In this document: in pieces, positions 17,968-27,487 of the stretch | Layout: each line of letters begins with the position of its first letter | Numbering within the stretch: the first letter of the stretch is position 1 | From: Rhodocyclales bacterium GT-UBC | Lineage (GTDB): Bacteria > Pseudomonadota > Gammaproteobacteria > Burkholderiales > Rhodocyclaceae | Assembly: GCA_003583745.1 (NCBI GenBank) | Contig: QXPY01000001.1 | Coordinates: forward strand, 432,780-496,779 | Reading direction: 5' to 3' | Length of the DNA stretch: 64,000 bases | Notes under the pieces: generated by a model | What the model was told of the DNA's origin: nothing | What the model saw: the letters and a program-made list of their open reading frames with translations, nothing else | The model's database searches: none | Program-made: the position numbers and the translations under genes

Positions 17968-18825
17968 ATGGCGAAGCAGCGTATCCATCTGGTCATCATC
18001 GATCCGCAGAACGATTTCTGCGATCTGCCGGCGGAGGATTGCCCGGTCATCGGCGGCGTGCAGCAGGCGCCTGCCTTGCCGGTTGCCGGGGCGCATGCCG
18101 ACCTGTTGCGGGTCGCCGAGTTGATCCGCGCCGGCGGCTCGGGCCTGAGCGATATTTCGCTGACCCTCGACGCCCACCAGCGCGTCGATATCGCGCATCC
18201 GACCTTCTGGCGGCAGGGCGATGGCAGTGCGGTCGGGGCGTTTACGCAGATTCGCGCAGCCGATGTGCGGGCCGGGCGTTTTCTGCCGCGCCGGGCCGAG
18301 GCGCTGCCGCGCGTGCTGGCTTATCTCGATGCGCTGGAAGCGGCCGGGCGTTATGTGCACATGGTCTGGCCGGTGCACTGCGAGATCGGCACCTGGGGAC
18401 ACAGCGTCCATGCCGCCGTGCGCGCCGCCTATAACGACTGGGAAGAGGCAAACGCCGCCGTGGTGACCAAGGTGTTCAAGGGCAGCAATCCGTGGACCGA
18501 GCACTTCAGCGCCATCCAGGCCGAGGTGCCGGATGCCGATGATGCCGATACCCAGTTGAACGCCGGTTTCCTGGCCAGCCTAGCCGCGGCCGATGTGGTG
18601 TTGTTCGCCGGCGAGGCGGGCAGCCACTGCGTGCGGGCAACGGTCGAGCACGTCGTGGAGAACTGGCCGGCCGGGGAACTGGGGCGGCTGGTGCTGCTCA
18701 CCGACTGCATGAGCGCGGTCGGTGGTTTCGAATCCCAGTACGCCGAGTTTCTTGCGGACATGCGGCAGCGCGGGCTGGGGTTGAGTACCTCGGCCGACAT
18801 CCAGCCCTTATTGCAGCAGAACTGA
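17968..18825 (+). CDS. Isochorismatase-fold cysteine hydrolase, probable nicotinamidase
   Basis: 285-residue cysteine hydrolase. The catalytic Asp sits in IIDPQNDFC, metal-binding Asp/His in [14 protein letters not shown], and the nucleophile Cys in [16 protein letters not shown]. Nicotinamidases (PncA) are usually about 210 residues; this longer form has an insertion around [18 protein letters not shown]. As first gene before pncB it would deamidate nicotinamide to nicotinate, feeding the Preiss-Handler salvage route. The ribosome site AAGGAG is strong. The nicotinamidase role rests on operon context. Confidence 0.75.
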   Translation: MAKQRIHLVIIDPQNDFCDLPAEDCPVIGGVQQAPALPVAGAHADLLRVAELIRAGGSGLSDISLTLDAHQRVDIAHPTFWRQGDGSAVGAFTQIRAADVRAGRFLPRRAEALPRVLAYLDALEAAGRYVHMVWPVHCEIGTWGHSVHAAVRAAYNDWEEANAAVVTKVFKGSNPWTEHFSAIQAEVPDADDADTQLNAGFLASLAAADVVLFAGEAGSHCVRATVEHVVENWPAGELGRLVLLTDCMSAVGGFESQYAEFLADMRQRGLGLSTSADIQPLLQQN

Positions 18826-18883
18826 CCGGTGCGCCCCAGGCGGGCGCCCGCTGATAAATCCGAGAATAAAACGGAGAACAACC

Positions 18884-20098
18884 ATGAACAGCACCCACGC
18901 AAAGCTCCCCGTCGTCCGCAGCCTGCTTGAAAACGACCTCTACAAATTCACCATGTGGCAGGCCCTGCTGCACAGCCATCCCGGTGCCGAGGCCGAGTAC
19001 GCCTTCGTCTGCCGCAACGTGCCGGCCTATCCGCTGGCCGAGCTGAAGGACGATGTCGAAGCCGAACTCGACCGCTTGTGCACGCTGAGTTTCGCGGCCG
19101 ACGAGCTGGCCTACCTGCGCAGCCTGCGCTTCATCAAGAGCGACTTCGTCGATTTCCTGTCGGTCTTTCGCTTCCAGCGTCACTTCATCCAGGTGACGAC
19201 CGAAGGCGAGCAGCTGCGCATCGTCGCCCGTGGGCCGCTGGTGCATGTCATGGCCTTCGAGATCTTCGTGCTCTACATCGTCAATGAGCTGTATTTCCGC
19301 CGCCTGCCGCAGGACGCGGCCATCCTCGCCACGGCACGCCAGCGGCTGGCCGACAAGATCGCGCTGGTCAAGAACGACCCGGCACTGGTCGGCAACGAAA
19401 CCTTCACCTTTGTCGATTTCGGCCTGCGTCGGCGTTATTCCGGCCCCTGGCACGACGAAGTCGTCCAGACCCTGGCCGCCGAACTGCCCGGCCATTTTCC
19501 CGGCACCTCGAATGTCTATCAGGCCAAGCGATTCAACCTGATCCCGATCGGCACGATGGCCCACGAATACCTGCAAGCCTTCCAGGCCTTCGGTTTTCGC
19601 CTGCGCGACTTCCAGAAGGCCTCGCTCGAAGCCTGGGTGCAGGAATACCGCGGCGACCTCGGCATCGCCCTGACCGACGTCGTCGGCATGGATGCCTTCC
19701 TGGCCGACTTCGATCTCTATTTCGCCAAGCTCTTCGACGGCTTGCGCCACGATTCGGGCGATCCGGTGGTCTGGGCGGAAAAAGCCATCGCCCATTACCA
19801 GAAGCTCAACATCGACCCGATGACCAAGCGCCTGGTGTTCTCCGACGCCCTCGACCTGTCTCGCTCGATCGCCCTCTTCAAGCGCTTCCTCGGGCGCATC
19901 CCGACCTCCTACGGGATCGGCACCAACCTGACCAACGATACGCCGCACAAGGCGCTGAACATCGTCATGAAAATCACCTCGTGCAACGGCCAGCCGGTTG
20001 CCAAGCTGTCCGACTCGCCGGGCAAGACGCTGTGCGAGGACCACACCTTCCTCGCCTACCTGCGCCAGGTGTTCCATCACCCCGAGGTCGTCTCATGA
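18884..20098 (+). CDS. pncB: Nicotinate phosphoribosyltransferase
   Basis: 404-residue NAPRTase: nicotinate + PRPP + ATP to nicotinate mononucleotide. It has the family start [20 protein letters not shown], the [19 protein letters not shown] phosphoribosyl-binding segment, [14 protein letters not shown], and the C-terminal [21 protein letters not shown]. Usual length. Its stop overlaps the nadE start as ATGA, so the two are translationally coupled. Confidence 0.96.
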   Translation: MNSTHAKLPVVRSLLENDLYKFTMWQALLHSHPGAEAEYAFVCRNVPAYPLAELKDDVEAELDRLCTLSFAADELAYLRSLRFIKSDFVDFLSVFRFQRHFIQVTTEGEQLRIVARGPLVHVMAFEIFVLYIVNELYFRRLPQDAAILATARQRLADKIALVKNDPALVGNETFTFVDFGLRRRYSGPWHDEVVQTLAAELPGHFPGTSNVYQAKRFNLIPIGTMAHEYLQAFQAFGFRLRDFQKASLEAWVQEYRGDLGIALTDVVGMDAFLADFDLYFAKLFDGLRHDSGDPVVWAEKAIAHYQKLNIDPMTKRLVFSDALDLSRSIALFKRFLGRIPTSYGIGTNLTNDTPHKALNIVMKITSCNGQPVAKLSDSPGKTLCEDHTFLAYLRQVFHHPEVVS

Positions 20099-21801
20099 GC
20101 ACGCTGCGCATCACCCTCGCCCAGCTCAACCCGACCATCGGCGATTTTGCCGGCAACGTCGGGTTGATGCGGGAAGCAGCGCAGCAGGCGGCCACCGCGC
20201 AGGCCCAGATGGTGGTCTTTCCGGAGCTGTCGCTGACCGGCTACTCGCCGGGCGACCTGCTCGACGAACCCGGCTTCATCGACCGTGCCGAGCAGGCACT
20301 GGCCGAATTGCTCGCCGCCAGCCGCCTCACGCCGGGGCTGGCCTGGGTGGTCGGCGCCCCGATGCGGCGCCGCGGCCCCGGCAAGGCCTTGGAAAACTGC
20401 CTGCTGGTGCTGCGCGATGGCGAAATCGTGCTGCGCTACGCCAAGCAGTTGCTGCCGACCTACAACGTCTTCGATGAACGCCGTCACTTCGAACCCGGCC
20501 CGGACGTCGCCAAGGTCCTGCGCATCGGCGACAGCCAGGTCGGTTTCCTGATCTGCGAAGACGGCTGGAACGACAGCGGCGACGACTACGGCGTCAATCC
20601 GTTCAGCCGGCTGGCCGATGCAGCGCCCGACCTGGTCGTCTCGATCAACGCCAGCCCGTCCAACATCGGCAAGCGCGAGCAACGCCACGCGCTGTTCGCC
20701 GCCGCCAGCCGACGCCACAACTTGCCACTGGTGTATGTAAACCAGGTCGGCGGCCATGACCAACTCGTTTTCGACGGCGCCTCCTTCGCGGTGACGCCGG
20801 ATGACGGCGTGGTCTTCGAGGCGGCGCGCTTCACGGAAGCGGTCGATACGCTGCAACTTACAGATGGCCGCTTCCTCGCCGCCGACGGCACCGCCCTGCC
20901 GCCGGTGCCGGCAGCCGGCCTGCCGGTCATGGAATTCTATCGGCGGCAGATCGTCCTTGGCCTGCGCGACTACGCCCGCCGTTGTGGCTTCAAACAAGCC
21001 GTGGTCGGCTCCTCGGGCGGCATCGACAGCGCGCTCACCCTGACCCTGGCGGTCGAAGCACTCGGTGCCGACAACGTGGTCGCCATCACCATGCCCTCGC
21101 GCTTTTCGAGCCGCGGCAGCGTGGACGATTCGGCGACGCTATGCCGCAATCTAGGCATCCGCCTCTACGAGCATCCGATCCGCGACATCGTCAGCCAGTA
21201 CGAAACCGGCTTCGCCGAAAGCTTCGGCCAGCCTCTGCGCGGCCTGGCACAGGAGAACCTGCAGGCCCGCGTGCGCGGCACGCTGTTGATGGCGTATTCC
21301 AATAGCTACGGCCACCTGCTGCTGACCACCGGCAACAAGAGCGAAATCTCGGTCGGCTACTGCACGCTATATGGCGACACCAACGGCGGCCTCGGGCTGA
21401 TCGGCGATCTCTACAAGACCGAGGTATTCGAGTTGTGCCGCCACCTCAACGCCTGCGCCGGCCGCGAATTGATTCCGAACGCGATCATCGACAAGGAACC
21501 CTCGGCCGAACTGGCCCCCGACCAACGCGACAGCGACAGCCTGCCGCCCTACCCGGTGCTCGACACCATTCTCAAGGTGCTGATCGAAGGTGCCCGCCTG
21601 GGCAGCGCCGAGCGCCAGGAGGTTGAAGCCGCCCATGCCGTGCTCCTTGCCCAGCCTGACGGCAGCGCACTGGTTGCCAAGGTGCGCCGCCTGATCGCCC
21701 GCAACGAATACAAGCGCCGCCAGGCCCCGCCCATCCTGCGCCTGCGCGGCCGCGCCTTCGGTAGCGGCCGGCGAATGCCGATCGCCGCGAAGTACGACTG
21801 A
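20095..21801 (+). CDS. nadE: Glutamine-dependent NAD+ synthetase
   Basis: 568-residue two-domain enzyme. The N-terminal nitrilase-type glutaminase has Glu in [17 protein letters not shown], Lys in [14 protein letters not shown] and Cys in LICEDGWN. The C-terminal ATP-pyrophosphatase domain has [10 protein letters not shown] (SGGxDS P-loop) and [17 protein letters not shown]. It converts nicotinate adenine dinucleotide to NAD using glutamine. The ATG overlapping the pncB stop is the start; a longer frame runs back into pncB. Confidence 0.96.
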   Translation: MSTLRITLAQLNPTIGDFAGNVGLMREAAQQAATAQAQMVVFPELSLTGYSPGDLLDEPGFIDRAEQALAELLAASRLTPGLAWVVGAPMRRRGPGKALENCLLVLRDGEIVLRYAKQLLPTYNVFDERRHFEPGPDVAKVLRIGDSQVGFLICEDGWNDSGDDYGVNPFSRLADAAPDLVVSINASPSNIGKREQRHALFAAASRRHNLPLVYVNQVGGHDQLVFDGASFAVTPDDGVVFEAARFTEAVDTLQLTDGRFLAADGTALPPVPAAGLPVMEFYRRQIVLGLRDYARRCGFKQAVVGSSGGIDSALTLTLAVEALGADNVVAITMPSRFSSRGSVDDSATLCRNLGIRLYEHPIRDIVSQYETGFAESFGQPLRGLAQENLQARVRGTLLMAYSNSYGHLLLTTGNKSEISVGYCTLYGDTNGGLGLIGDLYKTEVFELCRHLNACAGRELIPNAIIDKEPSAELAPDQRDSDSLPPYPVLDTILKVLIEGARLGSAERQEVEAAHAVLLAQPDGSALVAKVRRLIARNEYKRRQAPPILRLRGRAFGSGRRMPIAAKYD

Positions 21802-21820
21802 GACGACTGAGGAGAACGCC

Positions 21821-22849
21821 ATGAATGCCACCGAAAGCTTCGATATCGCTGTCCTGATCGGCCGTTTCCAGCCCTTCCACAACGGCCATGCCGCCTTGCT
21901 CGCCCAGGCGCTGGCCACGGCACCGCAAGTCATCATCGTGCTCGGCTCGGCGCATGCCGCGCGCAACGCCAAGAACCCCTTCACCTGGCAGGAACGAGCT
22001 GCGATGATCGCCGCCACGCAGGACGAAGCGACGCAGGCCCGCCTGCGCTTCGTGCCGCTGCGCGACTATTACGACGACCGGCGCTGGGCCGAGGCAGTCA
22101 GCCTGGCAGTCGGTGCGCTGCACGCCCCGGCGGCGCGGGTGGCCCTGATCGGCCACTTCAAGGACGCCTCCAGCCAGTACCTGAAACGCTTCCCCGGCTG
22201 GACCCTGCTCAGTGCGCCACAAGCCGGCGAAATCGACGCCACGGCCATTCGCCGGATCTACTTCGAAGGCGAAGACGCGCCGGCTACTCAGGCCCTGCTC
22301 GGCGGCCTGGTGCCGCGCACCATTGCCCACTACCTCAAAGGCTGGTCCGGCTTGCCGGCCTACGCGCAACTGCGCGGCGAACACCTGGCGGTCGAGGACA
22401 GCCGGCGCACCTGGGGCAGCGGCCCGTTCATCACCGTCGACGCCGTAGTCACCGCTGAGGAGCATGTGCTGCTGATCGAGCGCGGCCGGGCGCCCGGCAA
22501 AGGCCTGTGGGCACTACCCGGCGGTTTTCTCGATGGCCGCGAACGCGTGCTGCAAGGCGCCATCCGCGAACTGCGCGAAGAAACCGGCCTCGCCCTGCTC
22601 GACTCGATACTCGAAGGCGCCCTCACCGGCGTCGCCGTCTTCGACCACCCGGACCGCAGCCTGCGCGGCCGCACCATCACCCACGCCCACCGCTTCGACC
22701 TCGGCCCCTGCCGCCTCCCCGAAGTCGCCGGCGCCGACGACGCCGCGCTGGCCCGCTGGATACCGATCAGCGAACTGGCGGCGATGGAGGACGCGTTTTT
22801 CGAGGATCATTTCAACATCCTCGATCACTTCCTCAACCTCGCCACCTGA
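21821..22849 (+). CDS. nadM: Bifunctional NMN adenylyltransferase / Nudix hydrolase
   Basis: 342 residues. The N-terminal nucleotidyltransferase domain has GRFQPFHNGHAALL (HxGH) and a C-terminal motif near SAPQAGEIDATAIRRIYF. The second domain, from about residue 195, has an intact Nudix box (GGFLDGRERVLQGAI then RELREETGL), so it should be a working ADP-ribose pyrophosphatase, unlike NrtR. This matches the NadM-Nudix fusion known from Francisella, Synechocystis and proteobacteria. It lies 19 bp after nadE, last gene of the NAD operon. It recycles ADP-ribose, the probable NrtR ligand. Confidence 0.92.
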   Translation: MNATESFDIAVLIGRFQPFHNGHAALLAQALATAPQVIIVLGSAHAARNAKNPFTWQERAAMIAATQDEATQARLRFVPLRDYYDDRRWAEAVSLAVGALHAPAARVALIGHFKDASSQYLKRFPGWTLLSAPQAGEIDATAIRRIYFEGEDAPATQALLGGLVPRTIAHYLKGWSGLPAYAQLRGEHLAVEDSRRTWGSGPFITVDAVVTAEEHVLLIERGRAPGKGLWALPGGFLDGRERVLQGAIRELREETGLALLDSILEGALTGVAVFDHPDRSLRGRTITHAHRFDLGPCRLPEVAGADDAALARWIPISELAAMEDAFFEDHFNILDHFLNLAT

Positions 22850-22885
22850 CGCCCCAAGCAGCATTGCGGCAGGCGATCGGCCGCC

Positions 22886-23884
22886 TCAACGGCGATCAGT
22901 CGGCGCCTGCGTACGCCACTCGACGGGCGTCTTGCCGCTCCACCGGCGAAACGCCCGGACAAAACCGGATACATCCTTGTAACCGAGAAATTCCGCAATC
23001 TGGCCGATACTCATGCGTGGATCGTCGAGCATGCTGATGGCCGTCCGGCAACAGACCTCATCCAGCATTTTCTGGAAGCGAAGTCCCTGGCACTCCAGAT
23101 GCCTGCTCAGCGTACGGACAGAAACGCCCATTACGGCAGCGACCTTCGGGGCAGTCGCCTGACCGCTCCGGATCAAGGTCTCGATAGCGGTATATACCGA
23201 TGCCACGAAGCTGGCTTCTGGCTGAAAAAGTCTGCACTCGACATGCCGGACCAGTACATCGAGCAGACCGGCGTCGATGCCGGCCAAGGGCTTGGCCAGA
23301 TAGCGTGCGGCGTAGGAAATGAAAAACGTGTTTTGCGAAAACGCCAGCGGCGCCTTGAAATGGCGGCTATAGACGCCCGTGTCGGCCGGACGTGCATGCG
23401 CGAAGCTGACCTGAACCGGATCGCAATGGGGGCCGCACATGGCCCGCATGATCGAGCACAAACCGCTCATGATCGTATCGCCCAGTTGTTCCCCGCCAGG
23501 CATGCCGAGCGGCTCGCGAAAATAGATATGAAAATGTTCGCGGCCGCATTCCAGAACGAGATCATTCAACTGACTCTGGAAGCGTTGATAACGCGAAAGG
23601 TAGGACAGCGCCGCCTCGACGTCGCCAGCTGCACGCATCAAGACGCCCAGCAAACCCAGGTCAGCCAAGGTAACCCGTTCACCGAGCAGATGGCCGAAAT
23701 GCGGGCAGTCGAGCGTCCTGCTGCAAACCGCCAGAAGCCGGCAAAGCTGCGGAACAGCCATCGTATCGTCCGGATTGGCCAGCATCTCGGGAACGATTTC
23801 TGCCTCGGCCAATACCGCCTCCGGGGAATGGCCGCATTCCGCGATCAGGGAAGGAATTCGAATTAGCGGGCCGACACGCAGCAT
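22886..23884 (-). CDS. AraC-family regulator with arabinose-binding-like N-terminal domain
   Basis: 332-residue regulator: an N-terminal ligand domain of the OruR/ArgR-like type (LCRLLAVCSRTLDCPHFG, LGLLGVLMRAAGDVEAAL) and a C-terminal double HTH (VSVRTLSRHLECQGLRFQ, SIGQIAEFLGYKDVSGFVRA). It is convergent with the NAD operon (36-bp gap) and divergent from the chemoreceptor gene across 250 bp. Target unknown; control of the chemoreceptor is possible only from position. Confidence 0.88.
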   Translation of the reverse strand: MLRVGPLIRIPSLIAECGHSPEAVLAEAEIVPEMLANPDDTMAVPQLCRLLAVCSRTLDCPHFGHLLGERVTLADLGLLGVLMRAAGDVEAALSYLSRYQRFQSQLNDLVLECGREHFHIYFREPLGMPGGEQLGDTIMSGLCSIMRAMCGPHCDPVQVSFAHARPADTGVYSRHFKAPLAFSQNTFFISYAARYLAKPLAGIDAGLLDVLVRHVECRLFQPEASFVASVYTAIETLIRSGQATAPKVAAVMGVSVRTLSRHLECQGLRFQKMLDEVCCRTAISMLDDPRMSIGQIAEFLGYKDVSGFVRAFRRWSGKTPVEWRTQAPTDRR

Positions 23885-24134
23885 TCAGGGACCTCCGTTC
23901 GAACAGAAAATACACGAGCTTTTGATGCAGATCAGAAAAGCCGGGTTGATCTGGCCGAAATATCCCCTTTCTTGGCCAGTTTTGTCAATTTGGAATATCC
24001 AAATGAAATTAAACTCTTTTTGGCATCGGCAAAGGCCCGGGATTTCGATTCCATGGTCATTGGCCAGGATCAATCAGCATTTACTAAATTACAAAATTCC
24101 CTACTAAAAAGAGGGGAATCATCAGGGGAACTCG

Positions 24135-25745
24135 ATGAATATCGCACTCAAACTCAAGATCATGGCGATCAGTTCGATCGTCGCACTGATAACGGTCGGT
24201 CTGCTTGGCCATTACGTTGCCCAGCGGACCGGCGAAGCGCTGGGCTACACCAATGAAAAAGCATTGCCGGCAATCCAGACGATGTACCGGATCAAATCCG
24301 CCCAACAAGATGTCGGCCTGAACCTGTACCGCCACCTCAACAGCACCACCAAGGAAGCTTTCGAAATCAACGAGAAGGCCATCGAAACGGCAGCCAAGGA
24401 GCTGATTTCGGGCCTTGAGGCTTACGAGAAATTCATCCGTACTCCGCGCGGCCGCGAACTCCTCGACGCCGAAAAGACCGCGGCCGGGAAATATCTCGGT
24501 TTTCTGCCAACCGTGCTGGAAAGATCGCGCAACGGCGACAAGGCTGGCGCCTATGCGGAAACCAAGAACATGGCCGAGCAGCGCAACATCCTGGCCAAAC
24601 TGGTCAATGAGCACATCGATCTAAACGTCAGCCTGAACCAGGAGCAAGGCAAGGCGGCCGAAGCCGCTGCCCGGCAGGGCGACACGCTGGTGTTTTCGAT
24701 CACCATACTGGCTTCGCTGCTGATCGGCGCCGTCAGCCTGCTGGTCATTCGCGGCGTCAATCGTTCCTTGCAAGCCATGCAGTCGGCAATCAGCCGCATG
24801 GAAGGCAATCTTGACTTCACGGTGCATGCCGAGATCATCGGCCAGGATGAAATCGCCAGCGTATCGGCGGCCCTCAACCGTCTGGTAGATCGTCTACGCA
24901 GCAGCCTGTCGTCCGTATCGACCAGTTCGCAACGAATCGCCGATGCCTCCGCCCAACTGGCCCAGTCTTCGACCCAGGTGGCAATGACCTCGTCGCAACA
25001 GAGCGATTCCGCATCGAGCATGGCAGCCAGCGTCGAACAAATGACGGTCAGCATTGCCCATATCAGCGACCGCGCCGGCGAAGCGCATAACCTGTCCTCC
25101 GAATCAGGGCGCTACGCCCTCGAAGGCGAATCGGTCATCGCGCAAACCGTAAGCGACATCCGCCAGATCGCCGAATCCATCGATCAGGCGGCGCAGAGCA
25201 TCAATGAACTGGAAGCAAGCAGCGAGCAGATTTCCTCCATCGTTTCGGTCATCAAGGAAGTCGCCGAACAAACCAATCTCCTCGCCCTCAATGCCGCCAT
25301 CGAAGCGGCGCGCGCCGGCGAACAGGGACGCGGCTTTGCGGTAGTCGCCGACGAAGTGCGCAAGCTGGCCGAACGGACATCGGCATCGACCCAGGAAATC
25401 GCCAAGATGATCGGCGCCATTCGCTCCGTATCGAAAGATGCGGCCGAGAGCATGACCCATGCCGTAAGTCTGGTCTCGACCGGCGTCGCGCGTGCCGATG
25501 ACGCCAGCGCCGCTGTCAAGAAGATCAGCCACGCCAGCCGGAGCGCGGTGACGATGGTCGAGGAAATCACGGCCGCCATCCGCGAACAAAGCCAAACCAG
25601 CAACATGATATCGGGCAGCGTCGAAAGCATCGCCCAAATGGCGGAAGAAAGCAGTGCCGCTGCGCAAAACAGCGCTGAGTCGGCCCGCCACCTGGATGAG
25701 GTGGCACGCCAAATGAGCGCTGTGGTCGCCGCCTACCGCTTCTGA
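24135..25745 (+). CDS. Methyl-accepting chemotaxis protein
   Basis: 536-residue transmembrane chemoreceptor. TM1 is at about residues 7-30 ([17 protein letters not shown]). A four-helix-bundle-like periplasmic sensor spans about 31-185, and TM2 is about 187-210 ([19 protein letters not shown]). A HAMP domain follows, then the signalling domain with the invariant hairpin [20 protein letters not shown] and [17 protein letters not shown]. No C-terminal NWETF-type CheR tether. Ligand unknown. No che genes are nearby. A GAATCATCAGGGGAA leader supplies the ribosome site. Confidence 0.93.
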   Translation: MNIALKLKIMAISSIVALITVGLLGHYVAQRTGEALGYTNEKALPAIQTMYRIKSAQQDVGLNLYRHLNSTTKEAFEINEKAIETAAKELISGLEAYEKFIRTPRGRELLDAEKTAAGKYLGFLPTVLERSRNGDKAGAYAETKNMAEQRNILAKLVNEHIDLNVSLNQEQGKAAEAAARQGDTLVFSITILASLLIGAVSLLVIRGVNRSLQAMQSAISRMEGNLDFTVHAEIIGQDEIASVSAALNRLVDRLRSSLSSVSTSSQRIADASAQLAQSSTQVAMTSSQQSDSASSMAASVEQMTVSIAHISDRAGEAHNLSSESGRYALEGESVIAQTVSDIRQIAESIDQAAQSINELEASSEQISSIVSVIKEVAEQTNLLALNAAIEAARAGEQGRGFAVVADEVRKLAERTSASTQEIAKMIGAIRSVSKDAAESMTHAVSLVSTGVARADDASAAVKKISHASRSAVTMVEEITAAIREQSQTSNMISGSVESIAQMAEESSAAAQNSAESARHLDEVARQMSAVVAAYRF

Positions 25746-25913
25746 ACGATTCCGCAAGGCCCTCCGCCGCCCAGTCTGGTTTCGTGCAGTCCGCTCACGC
25801 CGCCGGCACGAAATCAGGCTGGTCCGCAGCTTGTGCCAGTTCGGGATTCGCCATGCCCAATGACATGGCAACAATCGACCGCCCGCGCTGTCGAGAATTT
25901 TTACAAACGCCAT

Positions 25914-25936
25914 GCCGAAGAACAGCGTTCTTCGGC
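25914..25936. promoter_or_regulatory. Perfect 10-3-10 inverted repeat upstream of the PEP-CTERM gene
   Basis: GCCGAAGAAC-AGC-GTTCTTCGGC. It lies 23 bp before a sigma-54-like promoter and 168 bp after the chemoreceptor stop. It is flanked by two direct copies of ATTTTTACAA (25897-25906 and 25946-25955). It could be an activator site for the sigma-54 promoter or a factor-assisted terminator of the chemoreceptor gene; no T-tract follows directly. Confidence 0.5.
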
Positions 25937-25958
25937 AATACCCGCATTTTTACAATGG

Positions 25959-25974
25959 TGGTTTGTAACTTGCT
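25959..25974 (+). promoter_or_regulatory. Sigma-54 (RpoN) promoter of the PEP-CTERM gene
   Basis: TGGTTTGTAACTTGCT has the invariant GG and GC separated by exactly 10 bases and matches TGGCACGNNNNTTGCW at 9 of 12 informative positions. Transcription would start near 25985, leaving a leader of about 55 nt before the ATG. PEP-CTERM genes are known to be under RpoN and the PrsK/PrsR two-component system in several betaproteobacteria, which supports the call. Confidence 0.6.
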
Positions 25975-26039
25975 TAGGTAAGACGCAGCGCCCCATTTAG
26001 CGCCACCGTTCTCGATCTCACTCCATTCCCGATACAAGC

Positions 26040-26678
26040 ATGAAAAAAAATTCCGTTTTCCCGGCCCTTGCCCTGTCCCTCGGGCTGAGCTGTTTTGCTG
26101 CCGTGGACGCCCAGGCATTCTCGATTTCCATCGTTGGCGACAACGATTTCGCAATTTTCAGCGGCACATCCAGCGGCATCAATAATCTGCTTTATCAGAA
26201 CAACGATGTCTGGACTAACCAGATTCCCAATTTGTCCACCTTGAACTTCGCATTGCCCAGCGGCGACACGATGTTTTATGTACTGGGGATGGGCGGCGGC
26301 GGACAGGAGAACATCAGCGGTCTGGTCAATGGCGTGGACATGACCAGCGTTTCGGTCTCCATGAGTTCGGCGCTGCAAAACTCCCTGACCGGCTACAACT
26401 TGCTGAGCGTAACCATGGGGACGTACGACGTTAATCTGGCCGACGTGCAAAACATTTTTTCGCAGCTAACCTGGGGGTCACCGCTGATCAACACTAGCGA
26501 TATCGTTATCCAGTATGCCCCGAACAAGACCGGCTTCCATTTTGATGACAGCACCGCCCATTTGTTCCGGTTCAATGCAGCGGAAGTCAGCGTTGGTGAA
26601 ACGGTGCCGGAACCGGCCAGCCTGGCGCTTCTCGGCCTGGGCCTTGCCGGCCTGGCCGTTTCTCGCCGCCGCAAATAA
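26040..26678 (+). CDS. PEP-CTERM sorting-domain exported protein
   Basis: 212-residue exported protein. It has an N-terminal signal peptide (MKKNSVFPALALSLGLSCFA, cleavage near DAQA). A Gly/Ser/Asn-rich beta-type body contains a GMGGGGQ turn. The C-terminal tripartite sorting tag is VPEPASLALLGLGLAGLAV followed by SRRRK. Such proteins are processed by exosortase (EpsH/XrtA) and displayed or released with exopolysaccharide, often in floc or biofilm matrix. No exosortase or prsK/prsR is in the window. Beyond the tag, the body resembles nothing I recognise. Confidence 0.9.
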   Translation: MKKNSVFPALALSLGLSCFAAVDAQAFSISIVGDNDFAIFSGTSSGINNLLYQNNDVWTNQIPNLSTLNFALPSGDTMFYVLGMGGGGQENISGLVNGVDMTSVSVSMSSALQNSLTGYNLLSVTMGTYDVNLADVQNIFSQLTWGSPLINTSDIVIQYAPNKTGFHFDDSTAHLFRFNAAEVSVGETVPEPASLALLGLGLAGLAVSRRRK

Positions 26679-26701
26679 GCGTACCGAAGTTCGATTCTAA
26701 A

Positions 26702-26727
26702 AAAAGGCCTGGTCATCCAGGCCTTTT
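26702..26727. terminator. Rho-independent terminator after the PEP-CTERM gene
   Basis: AAAAGGCCTGG-TCAT-CCAGGCCTTTT: an 11-bp stem ending in T4, with A4 on the other arm so it can act on both strands. A near-identical hairpin occurs at 29113-29140, as part of a longer duplication. Confidence 0.9.
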
Positions 26728-26729
26728 GC

Positions 26730-26869
26730 ATTTCATCGAAATAAAAAATCGGGCAGCAACCCTGCCCTTGCCTCTTGCCAGACGGCGGACCACGGCCAGC
26801 ATGCGATCGATTTCTTCGCAGGTATTGTAGAAGGCCAGACCGTGGCTTCGACGCCGAAACGACACAGTA
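26730..26869 (-). pseudogene. Decayed copy of the 3' end of the cysteine desulfurase gene
   Basis: On the minus strand this reads LAFYNTCEEIDRMLAVVRRL and then ARGKGRVAA, the same as the C-terminus of the encapsulated cysteine desulfurase at 29162-31024, with scattered silent differences. About 10 bp is deleted (equivalent to 29266-29275), which breaks the frame. The stop codon TGA has become CGA. Homology, including the terminator, runs about 168 bp (26702-26869 against 29113-29289) and then stops. It is non-functional, and marks a duplication or insertion event that now brackets the mgtC region. Confidence 0.85.
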
Positions 26870-27347
26870 CCGGGCCTGCAAACTGCTCCAATTGCGCCAT
26901 CTACGCAGGCATTCGACACGAAAATATCTCGAAAAGCCCGAGTTTTCTTCAGGGATTCACGGAATCGTCACTTTACTTTCATATCCTCAGCGCCCAGAAT
27001 CCGCCCGTTATTTTTTGCGGAGACCCCCTGTGGGCCCTTGTTCGAGTGATGGTTGTCGCTCAGTCCAATTGACGAGCACGCTCTCGGCACGATAACGCGC
27101 AGTTTTTTTCTGCCGCTATCTCGCCAAGAGCGGGATGCGGTACAGGAAGCCGGTTCAGGCTTCTCGCCAATTCCACCAACAATTTGCAATCAGGCCTTTC
27201 CATGCTTGACCGCACGGATAAGGCCTTGACCACGCTACATTCCCAACCGGCTTATCTGGCCAGGGGGAATTTTGCCGGATTGCAAAACACGTCCTCTGCA
27301 TCGACTCTCCAGGGGTATTCGCCTTTCGCTTTTCCAGGAGGCAGACC
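26870..27347. other. Gene-free stretch between the desulfurase fragment and the mgtC leader
   Basis: 478 bp with lower GC than the surroundings. No frame has coding character or a ribosome site. It includes a T7 run near 27106-27112 and an inverted GAAGCC...GGCTTC (27150-27165). It probably contains the mgtC promoter (two TTGACC hexamers near 27208 and 27228) but no convincing -10 partner. Confidence 0.4.
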
Positions 27348-27398
27348 ATGCGTTTCAGTTTCATTTTCCTGTCGGATATAGACCCGGTGCTTACCTGA
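27348..27398 (+). CDS. 16-residue leader peptide upstream of mgtC (putative)
   Basis: MRFSFIFLSDIDPVLT, preceded by a strong CCAGGAGG ribosome site 5 bp before the ATG, much better than that of mgtC itself. The stop TGA overlaps the ATG of a second small frame (TGATG). Mg2+ transporter and mgtC genes in enterobacteria carry short leader ORFs whose translation controls the downstream gene; acidic/proline stretches such as DIDP are the type that destabilise ribosomes at low Mg2+. A regulatory role here is inferred. Confidence 0.5.
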   Translation: MRFSFIFLSDIDPVLT

Positions 27399-27472
27399 TG
27401 TACCACGTTGCCGCCGGGCTGGCCGATGGCAACAAACAAGCCTTCAAGACAACGCTGACAAGAACGCAATGA
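27398..27472 (+). CDS. 24-residue second leader frame upstream of mgtC (putative)
   Basis: Begins MYHVAAGLADG and ends TLTRTQ, coupled to the previous leader peptide by TGATG and ending 15 bp before the mgtC start. No ribosome site of its own, so translation would depend on reinitiation. It could carry ribosomes to mgtC or be chance; supported only by its coupled position. Confidence 0.35.
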   Translation: MYHVAAGLADGNKQAFKTTLTRTQ

Positions 27473-27487
27473 CCTTGATTAACGACC

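Noticed and set aside
18698..20080. 460-codon minus-strand frame opposite pncB
   Set aside because: pncB has full family motifs and operon coupling; the antisense frame has none.
23885..24134. Sigma-28 or sigma-54 promoter for the chemoreceptor
   Set aside because: A TGGCATC-containing stretch near 24020 lacks the GC at the required spacing, and no GCCGATAA-type box is present.
25746..25910. Short frames after the chemoreceptor gene
   Set aside because: No start with ribosome site and no coding bias; treated as non-coding.
26842..27072. 76-codon plus-strand frame overlapping the desulfurase fragment
   Set aside because: Begins within the decayed duplicate, has no ribosome site, and its composition is unlike the neighbouring genes.
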